From contig NZ_JBGQOJ010000009.1 of assembly GCF_052119585.1 (NCBI RefSeq), forward strand, positions 74,744 through 138,743: DNA of 64,000 bases, written 5' to 3'. The notes beneath the pieces were generated by a model that was not told the origin of the DNA, did no database searches, and worked only from the letters and a program-made list of their open reading frames with translations. Made by a program: the position numbers and the translations under genes. This DNA is from JBGQOJ01 sp052119585 (lineage in GTDB: Bacteria > Pseudomonadota > Alphaproteobacteria > Rhodobacterales > Rhodobacteraceae). This document shows, piece after piece, positions 1 through 8,710 of this stretch (positions within the stretch are counted from its first letter, which is position 1; each line of letters starts with the position of its first letter).

Positions 1-973
1 GCATCTCGTCGGTGTAGGACTGAGCAAGGGTCTCGTGCTTGGGAAATGGCGTTCCAACGGCTTCGCGCCAAAGATCTTGTCGGACCGTGTGGCGTATGTA
101 GACCGCATTCTCCGGCCACAGATGGAAAAAGAGGAACTCACCGATCTGTCTTGCCGCGTCTTCGGTACCTTTTGGCACGGCTTCTCTCCAGACCCGTGCG
201 AATGTGTCTAGTACCTCAGCGTGTCCCTCGGGTGAAGCAAGAGCAGCACGCACCAATGAGGCAACCGCGGGATCAAGAAGCGCGTGGTCGGCAGTGCTTT
301 TTGCGCTAAGCGGCTCGCTGGTGCGCCAATCCAGAAGGTTATTGGAGTCGGTCGCGGCGGCGAAGACCGCTTGTGCTATTGAGCTGTCATCGCGTGCGCT
401 TTCCAAAGTAGGACGCAATCGACTGATCGTTGCAAGCTTGTACTCGCGTTCCGCCTCATCAAAAGCTGGATCCGGACGATCGAAGCGATCGAGATTGGGG
501 AAGAAGTGGCGCAGGCGGTCAATCCAGCGAGTTACGGCGTTTGGGTCGAGTTGCAGGTCTCCGATTAGTCCCAAAACGACTAAAGCAGCTCGAGTCCTAT
601 CTGGATCGAGATCACCCAGCTTCCATGCATCGATGTCCTGAAAGCCTTTCGACTTGAGACCGCTATGGCGACCCTCGCTGTCGTCTCCTGACGGAGGTTT
701 CCTGCTGGGATCGAGGCCCGCATTGCGCAGAGCGGGCACATGGCTCTCATGAAACCATAAGTTGGGACGATCATTTGTATATTCGAGGCATAGCGGGCGG
801 CCCTGCGGATCGATCAACGGGCCAAGATAGAGGCTTGCATCGTAATCCGGATTTGGCTGCAATTTCGAATCTCGAATAACTTCAAACACCGCGCGACGAT
901 TAGCTGATGGCTTTCTCTTTATTTCAAGTTCTGAAATACGGTTTGTGAAACTACTCCAGTCCATTTTCATCAT
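1..973 (-). CDS. Unidentified protein, N-terminal part only, coupled to the nuclease-helicase (possible McrB-type)
   Basis: An open frame on the minus strand begins at ATG 973 and runs without a stop to the left edge, giving about 324 codons of an incomplete protein. It starts ATG ATG AAA ATG, and the first ATG overlaps the stop of the nuclease-helicase by four bases (ATGA), which indicates translational coupling. No enzyme motif is visible in this part. A segment near residues 285-315 (FLFFHLWPENAVYIRH) resembles the segment that often ends the N-terminal region of McrB-like AAA+ GTPases. If that is right, the motor domain lies outside the window. The identity is therefore only a suggestion, but the gene itself is well supported by continuous coding sequence and by the coupling. 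Confidence 0.75.
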   Translation of the reverse strand, partial: MMKMDWSSFTNRISELEIKRKPSANRRAVFEVIRDSKLQPNPDYDASLYLGPLIDPQGRPLCLEYTNDRPNLWFHESHVPALRNAGLDPSRKPPSGDDSEGRHSGLKSKGFQDIDAWKLGDLDPDRTRAALVVLGLIGDLQLDPNAVTRWIDRLRHFFPNLDRFDRPDPAFDEAEREYKLATISRLRPTLESARDDSSIAQAVFAAATDSNNLLDWRTSEPLSAKSTADHALLDPAVASLVRAALASPEGHAEVLDTFARVWREAVPKGTEDAARQIGEFLFFHLWPENAVYIRHTVRQDLWREAVGTPFPKHETLAQSYTDEM

Positions 974-3900
974 CTCTTTGGTTCCGGTTGAAAGCATTGC
1001 AATGCGCAAAGCGTATTGACCAGCTGCATTTGTTCAACTGTGTCGCATTTCGCATCGCGCAGACGCGGAGCGCCGAAGACCAACGCTAAGCCCTTGGCAC
1101 GTGACACGGCTACATTGATACGGTTGAGCGAGAACAGAAACTCCATGCCGCGCGACGTCTCTTCAGCGGTGGATGCCGTCATAGAGACGAGGCAAACCGG
1201 CGCTTCCTGGCCCTGAAACTTGTCAACCGTGCCGACACGAATGCCGACCGGCAACGCATCTCGAAGCGCGTTCACCTGCGCATTGTAGGGAGCAACGACG
1301 ATGATGTCGGCCTGGCACATCGGTCGCTCTGTAGCGTCCTTGTCAGTCCATTTGCCCAACAACAGCTCGGCGATCGTGGCCTGAATGGCCGCGACCTCTT
1401 CGAGTGCCACCTGCGCATTGCCCTCATGCTGGACGGGCACCCAAAAGGCTCCGGCGGGTGGATAGGAAGTTCCCGAAACACTTTGACGCGCTGCGTCGGG
1501 GTGGCTGGTCAATCGCCCTTCGTAGACTTGATCCGAGATGAATCGGCAGACATCGGGATGCATCCGGCGCGAGACGGGTAGGAAAATGCCCCTTTCGGGC
1601 GGTACGGTTGCGTGATCCCCCAGCATCCAGTCAAGGCAGGATAGGTTTGCGGGCTCGGGGTGCGCCCCTTGAATGACCTGCGGCAACTGACGTGGGTCGC
1701 CAACCAACACGATGTTGCGCGCAGCGCGTCCCATAGCGGCCAAGTTGGCCAGACCGACCTGCCCCGCCTCATCGACGAACAGCCAGTCGAACGCCTGCAC
1801 ATTCTCGTCCCGGGCAAAGAAGAACGCGGTCCCGCCCACGACATGCCCACCGCTTGCGGCTTCGCCATTATCCGTGGTGCGCTGTATGGGGCAATCGTCC
1901 GAATAACCGTCATCGGAGCCCGAGACCTTGTGTACCAGATCAAGCGTGATCGGAAGATTTTCGTCTTCAAGCGCGCTCAGGCAGCCCATCAGCACGTTGC
2001 GAATGGCCTCATGACTGTTTGACGCAACGCCCACGCGGGCACCTTTTCGCACAAGTGAAAGTATCGCACGCGCAGTGACGAACGTCTTGCCCGTGCCTGG
2101 TGGGCCTTGGATCGGCAGAACGGTTTGATCCATGGCACCTACTGCTTCAATCGTACCTGCGACAGGATCGATGACCGGTTGAATGAGTCCGGTGGTCAGA
2201 CGCGGCGCTGCACGGGATAGAAGGTCATCAACGGCCCGGTAGGCGCGTGGGCCACACTGATCAACGATAACGTCACGTAGGGCGGCTCCAATCACTTTGG
2301 TATCCAACGGCCAGTCCGGATGTAGCGAGAGACGCCCCTCCAATAAGTGGTCTTTACCCGGTCCCGCTTTGATCGTGACCTCGCGCGCGCTCCGATCCAA
2401 ATCCTCAATGCTGACCGACGCTGGTGGACCGTCGAACACTGGAACTGTGGCTTTCTTCCCGGCCCGCAATTTCGTCTCTTGCGCAGGGAAACGGTAGCGC
2501 CGTGCGAAAGAACGCTTGACCGGTTCGATAGGGCCAATCGCCTCCAGTCCAGCCATAGCGTCCAGATCGTCGATGAGATCGTCTTCATCCTTGGCAGCGC
2601 TATCGAACACAGCCCACTGGGCAGGCTTGACCTCACGCCTGTGGAAGAGACCCAAGTTGAAAAGCATCTCCTGACGATCTTCCGGCAATCCAGATGCGGA
2701 GATGCGCGCGCGCAGAGCCTGTGTTTCGGCATCCTCTTCGACTTCTTTGGATGCTGCATTCTGACCCATCTGCGGCCATGGCCCTTGGGGGCGGATATCT
2801 ACCAGCCAGTTCCGCAACTCCTCGGTCGAGATGCAGTCAATCCTGTTGTAGTCTTCGATCTCGTCCAAAATGTGCTGCTCGCCCGTCTCGCGCCATTTCT
2901 CATAGGCCACGACCGAACCGCCTGCTGTCTTGACCTCTCCGTCGCGCTTGCGTCCGTAAAAGGCTTCCATCGACTTGATCGAATAATTCGCTTCGGATCC
3001 GATCAGCCCCCCACGAACGACAGCGAACAGATCAACGAAACGACGTTCTCGCAGCAGTCGGTCAAGGAAGGCTTCACCAATACCGTATTTTGTGGTCAGG
3101 CGCTTGAGCGCGGTGATTTCATATGGGGCATAGTGATAAATGCGCGCTTGAGGATATTCCTCCAGCCGCTTGCGAAAAAACGCCAGCAATTCCGCAAGAG
3201 CCCGCGCTTCGGCAGCATGATCATGCCCCCAAAAGGCTAGAAACTGCCCGTCAAACCAAAGCCCATGTAGGTATTCCAGACCGCCCTCGTAATGTGGATC
3301 GCCTTCGATGTCATAGAAGAGATCGCCCGGCTGTGGCTCTGGAAGCAGATCAAAACCCTTGCTCGGCTCAGGCGCGCGCAACTCAAATTCTGGTCCTCCC
3401 GTCTTGCGGGCGTGTTGGAGGCGCGCCTGAGTGACCAAGCGAACACGCGTATTCTCGGTCATGCCTCGGACAGGCTGATCCAGATCCGCCAGATCCGCCA
3501 TAGTAGTAATCCCCTCAGCCTCAAGCTTCTTGACTTGCCCTTTCGTGATATTTGCCACGTTGAAAAGGCTGTCCTCAAGTTTCCAAACACTTGTGCAATG
3601 ATCTGCCCAACGACAGAAACTGCAGTCAGCACAGGGCACAGGCCGGGTGACCGTTGGGGTAGCCACGAAGGCCTCGAGGCGCGCTCTGGCAGCCCGCGCA
3701 TAGTGGGCGTAGTCCGCCAACCGCAGTGTGGCGCGCTCACCCGTTCCTAACTCGACATGTGCGAACTCAGGAACGGCGCCCTGAATTTCGGTTAAGAGAT
3801 CGGAGTAGAGAACCAGTTGCAGCACGTGCTTTGGATGCGGTCGGCGTTTGAGTTTGGTATCCGCAACTTCGTAGCTGAACTGGCCGAGAGCCGACGGTCG

Positions 3901-4266
3901 CTCAACTCTCATGAGGAAATCGGACCAACCGCCCCAGCTCCCAGACAGGAATGCGCCTTGAAAAACCACCTCGGGCCCGCCTGCCAAAGCAACACGTGTC
4001 GCCTCAGAATCCTGCGCCAGACTTCCTCGTTCGATCTCGACGACGCATTTGCCTTCCGTCTTCAGTCGCTCAAGATGAGCAGCTTCATGGGCATCGCCTT
4101 GCTTCTGCAATAGCGCCGCATCCTCAGTATCTTCGCCTGGTGTTGGTCCCTCCCCTCTCAAGCGCATCAGGTCGAACGCGGTCGCATGGGCGCACCCCAT
4201 GAACCGCATGAGATCGGTTGCCGAAAAAAGAAGTTTATTGTCAAATTCCCGCATGGGCTCCAGCAA
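970..4266 (-). CDS. TM0106-family RecB-like nuclease / DEDD exonuclease / SF1 helicase
   Basis: This 1098-residue protein has three parts. Residues about 20-225 form a RecB-like nuclease, with EVADTK and QLVLYSDLL motifs followed by a four-cysteine cluster (CADCSFCRWADHC, near 215) that probably binds an Fe-S cluster. Residues about 310-490 look like a DEDD 3'-5' exonuclease (FYDIEGDPH near 317, then YNRIDC). Residues about 690-1090 are a Superfamily 1 helicase of Upf1/Dna2 type: Walker A GPPGTGKT near 722, Walker B FVDEAGQ, motif III VGDPRQLPQ, and VDKFQGQE and NVAVSRAK near the end. It should unwind and degrade DNA ends. Such proteins occur in repair and in antiphage islands. Its coupling to the next gene and the divergent WYL and HEPN genes favour defence, which is an inference. 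Confidence 0.9.
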   Translation of the reverse strand: MLEPMREFDNKLLFSATDLMRFMGCAHATAFDLMRLRGEGPTPGEDTEDAALLQKQGDAHEAAHLERLKTEGKCVVEIERGSLAQDSEATRVALAGGPEVVFQGAFLSGSWGGWSDFLMRVERPSALGQFSYEVADTKLKRRPHPKHVLQLVLYSDLLTEIQGAVPEFAHVELGTGERATLRLADYAHYARAARARLEAFVATPTVTRPVPCADCSFCRWADHCTSVWKLEDSLFNVANITKGQVKKLEAEGITTMADLADLDQPVRGMTENTRVRLVTQARLQHARKTGGPEFELRAPEPSKGFDLLPEPQPGDLFYDIEGDPHYEGGLEYLHGLWFDGQFLAFWGHDHAAEARALAELLAFFRKRLEEYPQARIYHYAPYEITALKRLTTKYGIGEAFLDRLLRERRFVDLFAVVRGGLIGSEANYSIKSMEAFYGRKRDGEVKTAGGSVVAYEKWRETGEQHILDEIEDYNRIDCISTEELRNWLVDIRPQGPWPQMGQNAASKEVEEDAETQALRARISASGLPEDRQEMLFNLGLFHRREVKPAQWAVFDSAAKDEDDLIDDLDAMAGLEAIGPIEPVKRSFARRYRFPAQETKLRAGKKATVPVFDGPPASVSIEDLDRSAREVTIKAGPGKDHLLEGRLSLHPDWPLDTKVIGAALRDVIVDQCGPRAYRAVDDLLSRAAPRLTTGLIQPVIDPVAGTIEAVGAMDQTVLPIQGPPGTGKTFVTARAILSLVRKGARVGVASNSHEAIRNVLMGCLSALEDENLPITLDLVHKVSGSDDGYSDDCPIQRTTDNGEAASGGHVVGGTAFFFARDENVQAFDWLFVDEAGQVGLANLAAMGRAARNIVLVGDPRQLPQVIQGAHPEPANLSCLDWMLGDHATVPPERGIFLPVSRRMHPDVCRFISDQVYEGRLTSHPDAARQSVSGTSYPPAGAFWVPVQHEGNAQVALEEVAAIQATIAELLLGKWTDKDATERPMCQADIIVVAPYNAQVNALRDALPVGIRVGTVDKFQGQEAPVCLVSMTASTAEETSRGMEFLFSLNRINVAVSRAKGLALVFGAPRLRDAKCDTVEQMQLVNTLCALQCFQPEPKR

Positions 4267-4410
4267 TCATCAATGAGCGCAACCGCTCGGAGCGGAAACG
4301 TCTCGTGTGTTTACAGCCTCTTCAATAACATCAGTGGGTGTCAATAACTGTCGCGCTTGCCAAGCGCTTGATTTCTAAAGCTATGCATCTTTAGCGCGTT
4401 TACGCCCACA

Positions 4411-4689
4411 TCAAGCGGAAATACCGTCTTCGCTGCGCACGATCCGCAGGCTTCCAGGCGCAATAAGCGAAGCGCGTTTGCCTTTTGCGCTCATCCAGAG
4501 CGAGAAGCCCTTATTGATCAGTACAACCACCTCATCCAGCGACTTGGCATAAACTGCAAGTTCGGCGTGGTGCTTGTTCTTGCCATGTGCCGCGTCCGCC
4601 AATTGATATCCCTTACTGGTAATTGCCGGTTCTTCGATCACGCCAGCCCTCGAAGAAATCCGTTCGATTCTGATCACACGTCCATGCAT
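4411..4689 (-). CDS. Small unidentified protein upstream of the nuclease-helicase
   Basis: This is a 92-residue basic protein that I do not recognise. The start at 4689 is chosen because AAAGGGA lies just upstream. An in-frame extension to 4785 would reach almost to the divergent promoter region and lacks a ribosome binding site. The protein has no membrane segment or cysteines. It begins MHGRVIRIERIS and contains a mixed alpha/beta-looking middle with IEEPAITSKGYQLADA. It ends 144 bases before the nuclease-helicase start on the same strand, so it is probably the first gene of that operon. It could be a small accessory or antitoxin-like protein of the putative defence locus, but nothing in the sequence proves this. 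Confidence 0.6.
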   Translation of the reverse strand: MHGRVIRIERISSRAGVIEEPAITSKGYQLADAAHGKNKHHAELAVYAKSLDEVVVLINKGFSLWMSAKGKRASLIAPGSLRIVRSEDGISA

Positions 4690-4788
4690 TTGGTTCCCTT
4701 TCTCTGTTTCAGTGCGCCTGACGAACCTCTGGACTCCTAACCTGATGACCATTGACGGAATCGGCTCGACAGGACGCAATGACATTAC

Positions 4789-4821
4789 TAGCCTACAAGG
4801 GTGACAAAAGCTGACAGGCTA
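4789..4821. promoter_or_regulatory. Inverted repeat in the divergent WYL / operon promoter region
   Basis: TAGCCT (4789-4794) and AGGCTA (4816-4821) form an inverted repeat centred about 28 bases before the WYL gene start. TGACA repeats lie between the arms. The position, between two divergent units and next to a WYL repressor gene, fits an autoregulatory operator. Binding is inferred. Confidence 0.35.
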
Positions 4822-4831
4822 AGAGGCGCAC

Positions 4832-5806
4832 ATGTCCTTTTCGAAGGCTCAAGATCTTATTCGTCTTGCCCAAATGGCGGCTGCCCGACGCGGCGGTATC
4901 AGCCTTGAAGAGATTTGTGCGGAGTTTGGCGTCTCTCATCGAACGGCCCAGCGTATGACTGATGCGTTGGAAGAAACGTTCGGAAATGTCGAAGCCGAAG
5001 ATGGGGAGGATCGAAAGCGGCGCTGGCGTCTTGTCGATACTGGACTCGCCCGGCTGCAACTGAGGCATGAAACAAGTGCCGAAGCACTGGAGATTGCCGC
5101 CCGTTCCGCAGAGGCGGAAGGCAGGCTGCGCCATGCCAAAGCGCTGACGGAACTGCGAGACGGGATGTTGGCGCGAGTTCCGACACGCGCTCGCGTCGAA
5201 GCGGATGCCGAAGCAGTTCTTATGGCTATGGGCCAGGTCACGCGCCCAGGGCCTAAGGTCAGCGTTGCGCCTGATATCCTTGATGCAATCATCGAAGCTT
5301 TGCGTGGGCCATTCCGCCTTTGTGTGCGCTACAATCGGGATGCATCAACGCGCATCTTGGAACCACATGGTGTTTTGCTGGGGCACCGGACGTACCTAGC
5401 TGCCCGCGACCCAGCAAAGGCAAATGAGGTTCGAAACTTCCGTATTGATCTGATCCATGAAGCCGAAACGCTGAATGAGAGCTTTGCGTTACAAGACGGC
5501 TTCACGATCGCAGACTATGCCGCGCAAGCCTTCGGCGTCTGGCAAGACCCGGCACAATTTGGCGAAGTGATCTGGCGCTTCACGTCGGACGCAGCCGATC
5601 GTGCAGCCGGCTTTCAGTTTCACCCAAGACAGTCTTTAGAATACCAGGGTGACGGAAGCCTCATAGTGCGCTTTCAGGCTGCAGGCTGGTTGGAGATGGT
5701 CTGGCACCTTTATCAGTGGGGCGACAAAGTTGAAGTGATCGCCCCGGAAGAATTACGGGCCATGGTCGAAGAATATAGGCGGTCCGATTTCGCCGCGATG
5801 CCATGA
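4832..5806 (+). CDS. WYL-domain transcriptional regulator (BrxR/CapW-like)
   Basis: This 324-residue protein has the three-part layout of WYL regulators. It starts with an N-terminal winged helix-turn-helix at about residues 5-65 (ISLEEICAEFGVSHRTAQR). A WYL domain at about 140-215 follows, where LCVRYN and EPHGVLLGHRTYL are the family strands. A C-terminal extension (WCX) ends the protein. Regulators of this layout (BrxR, CapW) repress BREX, CBASS and other antiphage operons and bind nucleic-acid-type signals in the WYL pocket. Here the gene is divergent from the nuclease-helicase operon and lies 24 bases before a HEPN gene, the typical position of a defence-locus switch. The start at 4832 lies just after a candidate operator; AAGAGGCGC is a modest ribosome site. 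Confidence 0.9.
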   Translation: MSFSKAQDLIRLAQMAAARRGGISLEEICAEFGVSHRTAQRMTDALEETFGNVEAEDGEDRKRRWRLVDTGLARLQLRHETSAEALEIAARSAEAEGRLRHAKALTELRDGMLARVPTRARVEADAEAVLMAMGQVTRPGPKVSVAPDILDAIIEALRGPFRLCVRYNRDASTRILEPHGVLLGHRTYLAARDPAKANEVRNFRIDLIHEAETLNESFALQDGFTIADYAAQAFGVWQDPAQFGEVIWRFTSDAADRAAGFQFHPRQSLEYQGDGSLIVRFQAAGWLEMVWHLYQWGDKVEVIAPEELRAMVEEYRRSDFAAMP

Positions 5807-5830
5807 CCAGATTTAACGAGGAGAAATTAG

Positions 5831-6496
5831 ATGCCCGACAATTTGACGTTCGATGCACTGAAGGAAAAACAACGCGCCATACGCGCAGGTTTTCCCGAGA
5901 CGATGGGTCTTCGTGTACATCGTGCTATCAGTTGGATCGGTCGAGCCGAGGCTAGCGGGGGGGATGATGACGCACGCTTCATCTTTCTTTGGATTGCTTT
6001 TAACGCGGCCTATGCTGACGAGCGCGATTTCCAATCCATTCCACAGGGCGAGCGCGCGAATTTCCTCGAATTTTTCGGTCACCTGACGGAGCTGGACGCT
6101 GATAGGCGCATTTACAAGGCGGTTTGGCAGCGCTTTTCAGGCCCCGTCCGGCTGCTTCTGGAAAACCACTATGTCTTCAGCCCGTTCTGGCAACATCATA
6201 ATGGGATTGAAGGCTTTGAGGATTGGGAAGAGCGTTTCAACGCCTCCGCTCGCTCTTTTGCGCAAGCGTTTCAGGCTGGTGACACGGCGCGCGTTCTCAG
6301 CTTTGTTTTCGATCGCCTCTATGTTCTCCGCAATCAGTTGGTACATGGCGGCTCGACTTGGAACGGCGGCGTCAACCGAGCCCAGGTGCGTGATGGCGCG
6401 GCGATTCTTGCGTTCCTGATGCCCGTCTTCGTGGATCTGATGATGCACAACCCGAGGGAGGATTGGGGGCGACCATTCTATCCAGTGGTATCGTAA
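5831..6496 (+). CDS. HEPN-domain protein (putative RNase, Rx4H motif)
   Basis: This 221-residue all-alpha protein has RNQLVHGGSTW near residue 162, the Rx4-6H motif (arginine, polar residue, then histidine) that forms the active site of HEPN ribonucleases. No membrane segment or signal peptide is present. A clear ribosome site (GAGGAGA, about 5818) precedes ATG 5831, 24 bases after the WYL regulator, so the two are co-transcribed. HEPN proteins act as toxins, RNA-degrading effectors in abortive infection, or sensors. Next to a BrxR/CapW-type repressor, an effector role in defence is a fair inference. Whether this one cleaves RNA cannot be read from sequence. Confidence 0.85.
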   Translation: MPDNLTFDALKEKQRAIRAGFPETMGLRVHRAISWIGRAEASGGDDDARFIFLWIAFNAAYADERDFQSIPQGERANFLEFFGHLTELDADRRIYKAVWQRFSGPVRLLLENHYVFSPFWQHHNGIEGFEDWEERFNASARSFAQAFQAGDTARVLSFVFDRLYVLRNQLVHGGSTWNGGVNRAQVRDGAAILAFLMPVFVDLMMHNPREDWGRPFYPVVS

Positions 6497-6673
6497 GCCA
6501 GAGTCGTCGGAGGTTTCCAAAGGCCGTCGTGTTGAGACATGCCCGTGAGCATACACGCTGAAGACCCAGAACGTGTGTGCGCGCGGTCCTTTTAGACGGT
6601 GCGTCAATCAAATCTCCTTGCTATCATTAATGTTGTTTCGTATCGCTGCACCATTATAGACGGAGTCGGCATC

Positions 6674-7330
6674 ATGAAGCACATAGTCCATAGAGTGGCA
6701 GCCGCCGCGGCAATCAGCATATCCTCTCTTATGGGCTCGGCCGCCCCGGCCCAAGCCTATCAGGTCGACTGCGCGATCCTCTTGTGCCTTGCCGGGGGAT
6801 GGCCTGCATCCACGCCCTGCGCACACGCGCGGGCAGTTTTCATTCGCCGGATCACCCCCTGGCCGATCGAGCCGCCGTTGCAGATATGGCGTTGCCCAAT
6901 GGGAGCGTCATTCAACGAGCCCGCACCGCTGTCACCGATGGAGCGGCTCTATGACATAACGTTCCGCCATCCGCCCTTGATCCATTCGGAAGCTGCATCC
7001 GCGCCCCTGGTTCCTGTCCAGGCCGATGACCAAGCGGATATCGACATCTCGGACGACGCTTTCGACTTTGTGCGGAGCATCCGCGTCTACCATATCCAGT
7101 ACCGTCAAAACGAAAACCGCGATGGCGACTGCAATCGGAGCGACTCTACGCGCTTGGGATCATACGGCCTTCAAGGTGACTATCGCTGGACAAGGTCCAA
7201 CGTGGCTCAGGTGCCGACCGCGTCTCAGCTAACCATCCCGAACGGATGCAGAAGCTACTTCTACCGGTCTGTTTTCGTGGACTGGCGTGATCACGCAGGA
7301 AACTACGGCTCCGAAGAAGTCGGCTACTGA
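6674..7330 (+). CDS. Secreted protein of unknown function
   Basis: This 218-residue protein starts at 6674 with a typical signal peptide (MKHIVHRVAAAAAISISS, cleavage probably after AQA near residue 27). An upstream in-frame ATG at 6599 would bury the signal and is rejected; GGAG precedes 6674. The mature protein is rich in proline and tryptophan (RRITPWPIEPPLQIWRCPMG) and has several cysteines that could pair in the periplasm. The C-terminal half (VRSIRVYHIQY, then YFYRSVFVDWRD) looks like a beta-rich domain. I do not recognise the family. It is followed on the same strand by a DNA-binding-type protein, and similar pairs occur on plasmids, but no conjugation motif was seen. Confidence 0.75.
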   Translation: MKHIVHRVAAAAAISISSLMGSAAPAQAYQVDCAILLCLAGGWPASTPCAHARAVFIRRITPWPIEPPLQIWRCPMGASFNEPAPLSPMERLYDITFRHPPLIHSEAASAPLVPVQADDQADIDISDDAFDFVRSIRVYHIQYRQNENRDGDCNRSDSTRLGSYGLQGDYRWTRSNVAQVPTASQLTIPNGCRSYFYRSVFVDWRDHAGNYGSEEVGY

Positions 7331-7436
7331 CCAACCAAGCGCCAGGCTTCCTGAGCGCTCCTCGCAAACCCCTGCACTGGAAGCCGTGCAATCAACTCAG
7401 AAAAGGAAACGACGCCAGACCGTGAAGCCTGACGCC

Positions 7437-7473
7437 GCGCTAGAAAAATCCGTGAACAAGAATTTTCTAGCGC
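7437..7473. repeat. Inverted repeat GCGCTAGAAAA
   Basis: GCGCTAGAAAA at 7437-7447 is mirrored by TTTTCTAGCGC at 7463-7473, an 11-bp perfect dyad with a 15-base loop between two genes. It could be a terminator-like hairpin for the secreted-protein gene or an operator for the next gene. The stem has no clear T-run after it. Confidence 0.5.
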
Positions 7474-7492
7474 ACTGTCCAAACACCCGCAA

Positions 7493-7513
7493 CCAGCAAA
7501 GTTGTTTTGCTGG
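7493..7513. repeat. Inverted repeat CCAGCAAA / TTTGCTGG
   Basis: CCAGCAAA (7493-7500) and TTTGCTGG (7506-7513) form an 8-bp stem with a 5-base loop, 20 bases after the previous dyad and 54 bases before the next start codon. The close tandem of two dyads suggests regulation of the winged-helix gene or a terminator pair. Confidence 0.45.
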
Positions 7514-7567
7514 CAAGAATGTTGTTGTCTCACGACATGGCGTCGGTTCTCTCAGGAGGCCCCGACC

Positions 7568-8410
7568 ATGGAACCCACAACCGGCTTGATACTACGACGT
7601 ATTATGCAAACTGATCTTTCCGTATCCGCTCACAAGCTTGCCACTCTCATCCTCGACGGCATCGCCTGGAAGGAGGGCTACAACGGGTTGTCGCGCGGTA
7701 CAGCCGCCTTCACCCTCTCAGTCTTGGCGAGCAAGATGGGCATCTCGCGCCAGTATCTGACGGTCCTTCTGAGCGAACTTGAAGCGTCGGACTTGGCGCT
7801 GGTGCGCCAGAAATCAAACGGCAAATTTGCCCCCTGGCTCTTCCGGTTTTCGGCCTTTCATGCAGAGGAGGATGCCCATGATCTCGTGTCAGGTGAGGGT
7901 GACACATCACTATCTAGAGATAATAATAACAAAACTATATTCTCAGGTCTGATTGAAATCACCGCGAACGCGAACGTTTTTCAGACCTGTTGGGCAAATT
8001 TGATAAAGGCAGCGAAGACCGCACTACCCTGCTGGAACGTCGACACGCAAGTCATCTGGGATCGCTTCCTCGCGTTCAACCGGGCGCGAGGCAATGGCAA
8101 GGTTCCTGCAGGTTTCTTGCTTGGTTTCATGCGTCGGTGGCGCACTGCACCGGGAACACCGCCTCGCTCGGAACCTACTCCGGCGCCGAAGCGGGTGGTT
8201 GATCCAAAAGAGCGTGAATTGCTCGATCAGATCCAAGCTGCGCCAAGTACAAACCGTCAGTTTCACGCATCGGACCTGTGTCGCTTGATCGGGCATGCTG
8301 GCTACGAGGCCAGGGTCATCGACGTGATCCGGCAGTTCGGATGCCAGAGGTTCTCTGCGATCTTGGCTGTGCATGGCAGGGCTGTGCTGGCGGGGGAGAT
8401 TTCGCGATGA
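7568..8410 (+). CDS. Winged-helix plasmid protein, function unknown
   Basis: This 280-residue soluble protein starts at ATG 7568, preceded by CAGGAGG at 7553-7559, an excellent ribosome site. An upstream frame start at 7502 would cover that site and is not used. Residues about 45-85 (AFTLSVLASKMGISRQYLTVLLSELEASDLA) form a helix-turn-helix, winged-helix type, close to those in plasmid replication or phage-type regulators. A basic, proline-rich linker (PPRSEPTPAPKRV near 215) leads to a helical C-terminus. No nuclease or ATPase motif is visible. It may be a replication accessory factor or transcription regulator. Confidence 0.75.
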   Translation: MEPTTGLILRRIMQTDLSVSAHKLATLILDGIAWKEGYNGLSRGTAAFTLSVLASKMGISRQYLTVLLSELEASDLALVRQKSNGKFAPWLFRFSAFHAEEDAHDLVSGEGDTSLSRDNNNKTIFSGLIEITANANVFQTCWANLIKAAKTALPCWNVDTQVIWDRFLAFNRARGNGKVPAGFLLGFMRRWRTAPGTPPRSEPTPAPKRVVDPKERELLDQIQAAPSTNRQFHASDLCRLIGHAGYEARVIDVIRQFGCQRFSAILAVHGRAVLAGEISR

Positions 8411-8710
8411 ACGAGCTTTGAATGTGCCTGGCTTGGATATGTGTAAACGCATACGGTTTTAATATGTAAAAAATAACCTTTGGCTGAGTCCGGCAGAATT
8501 TCCGTTCGGTAGCATCCGACAATCCTTATCCCGTGGAGTTGAAAACCCGTGAAATGCAAAAAAAGATGTCAGTATCTTTGCGTCGATTTATGCTCAGAAC
8601 CGAGATCAAGAAGAATTACCTCTTGAAGCTCCAGTTGCCAGAGGTCCTAGATTTCACAACATGCCGAACTAGGCTCAACCCTGGTTTTTGCAATCAGTTG
8701 GAGACGCGCA
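8411..8710. other. 300-base intergenic region holding a metal-type promoter
   Basis: No convincing gene lies here. The AT-rich first 150 bases show no repeat or RNA structure that I can defend. The second half contains the MerR-type promoter of the L,D-transpeptidase at 8711. A short open frame at 8533-8721 has no ribosome site or protein character and is left out. Confidence 0.6.
8623..8653 (+). promoter_or_regulatory. MerR-type promoter of L,D-transpeptidase 1
   Basis: TTGAAG (8623-8628) and TAGATT (8648-8653) are separated by exactly 19 bases. The spacer begins CTCCAG and contains CAGAGG, matching the dyad of the other metal promoters in this window. The 19-base spacing is the hallmark of MerR-family activation. 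The gene starts 57 bases downstream of the -10. Confidence 0.7.

Noticed and set aside
2347..3240. Long open frame on the plus strand inside the nuclease-helicase gene
   Set aside because: It is antisense to a protein with complete conserved motifs, has no ribosome site and no family character. High GC explains it.
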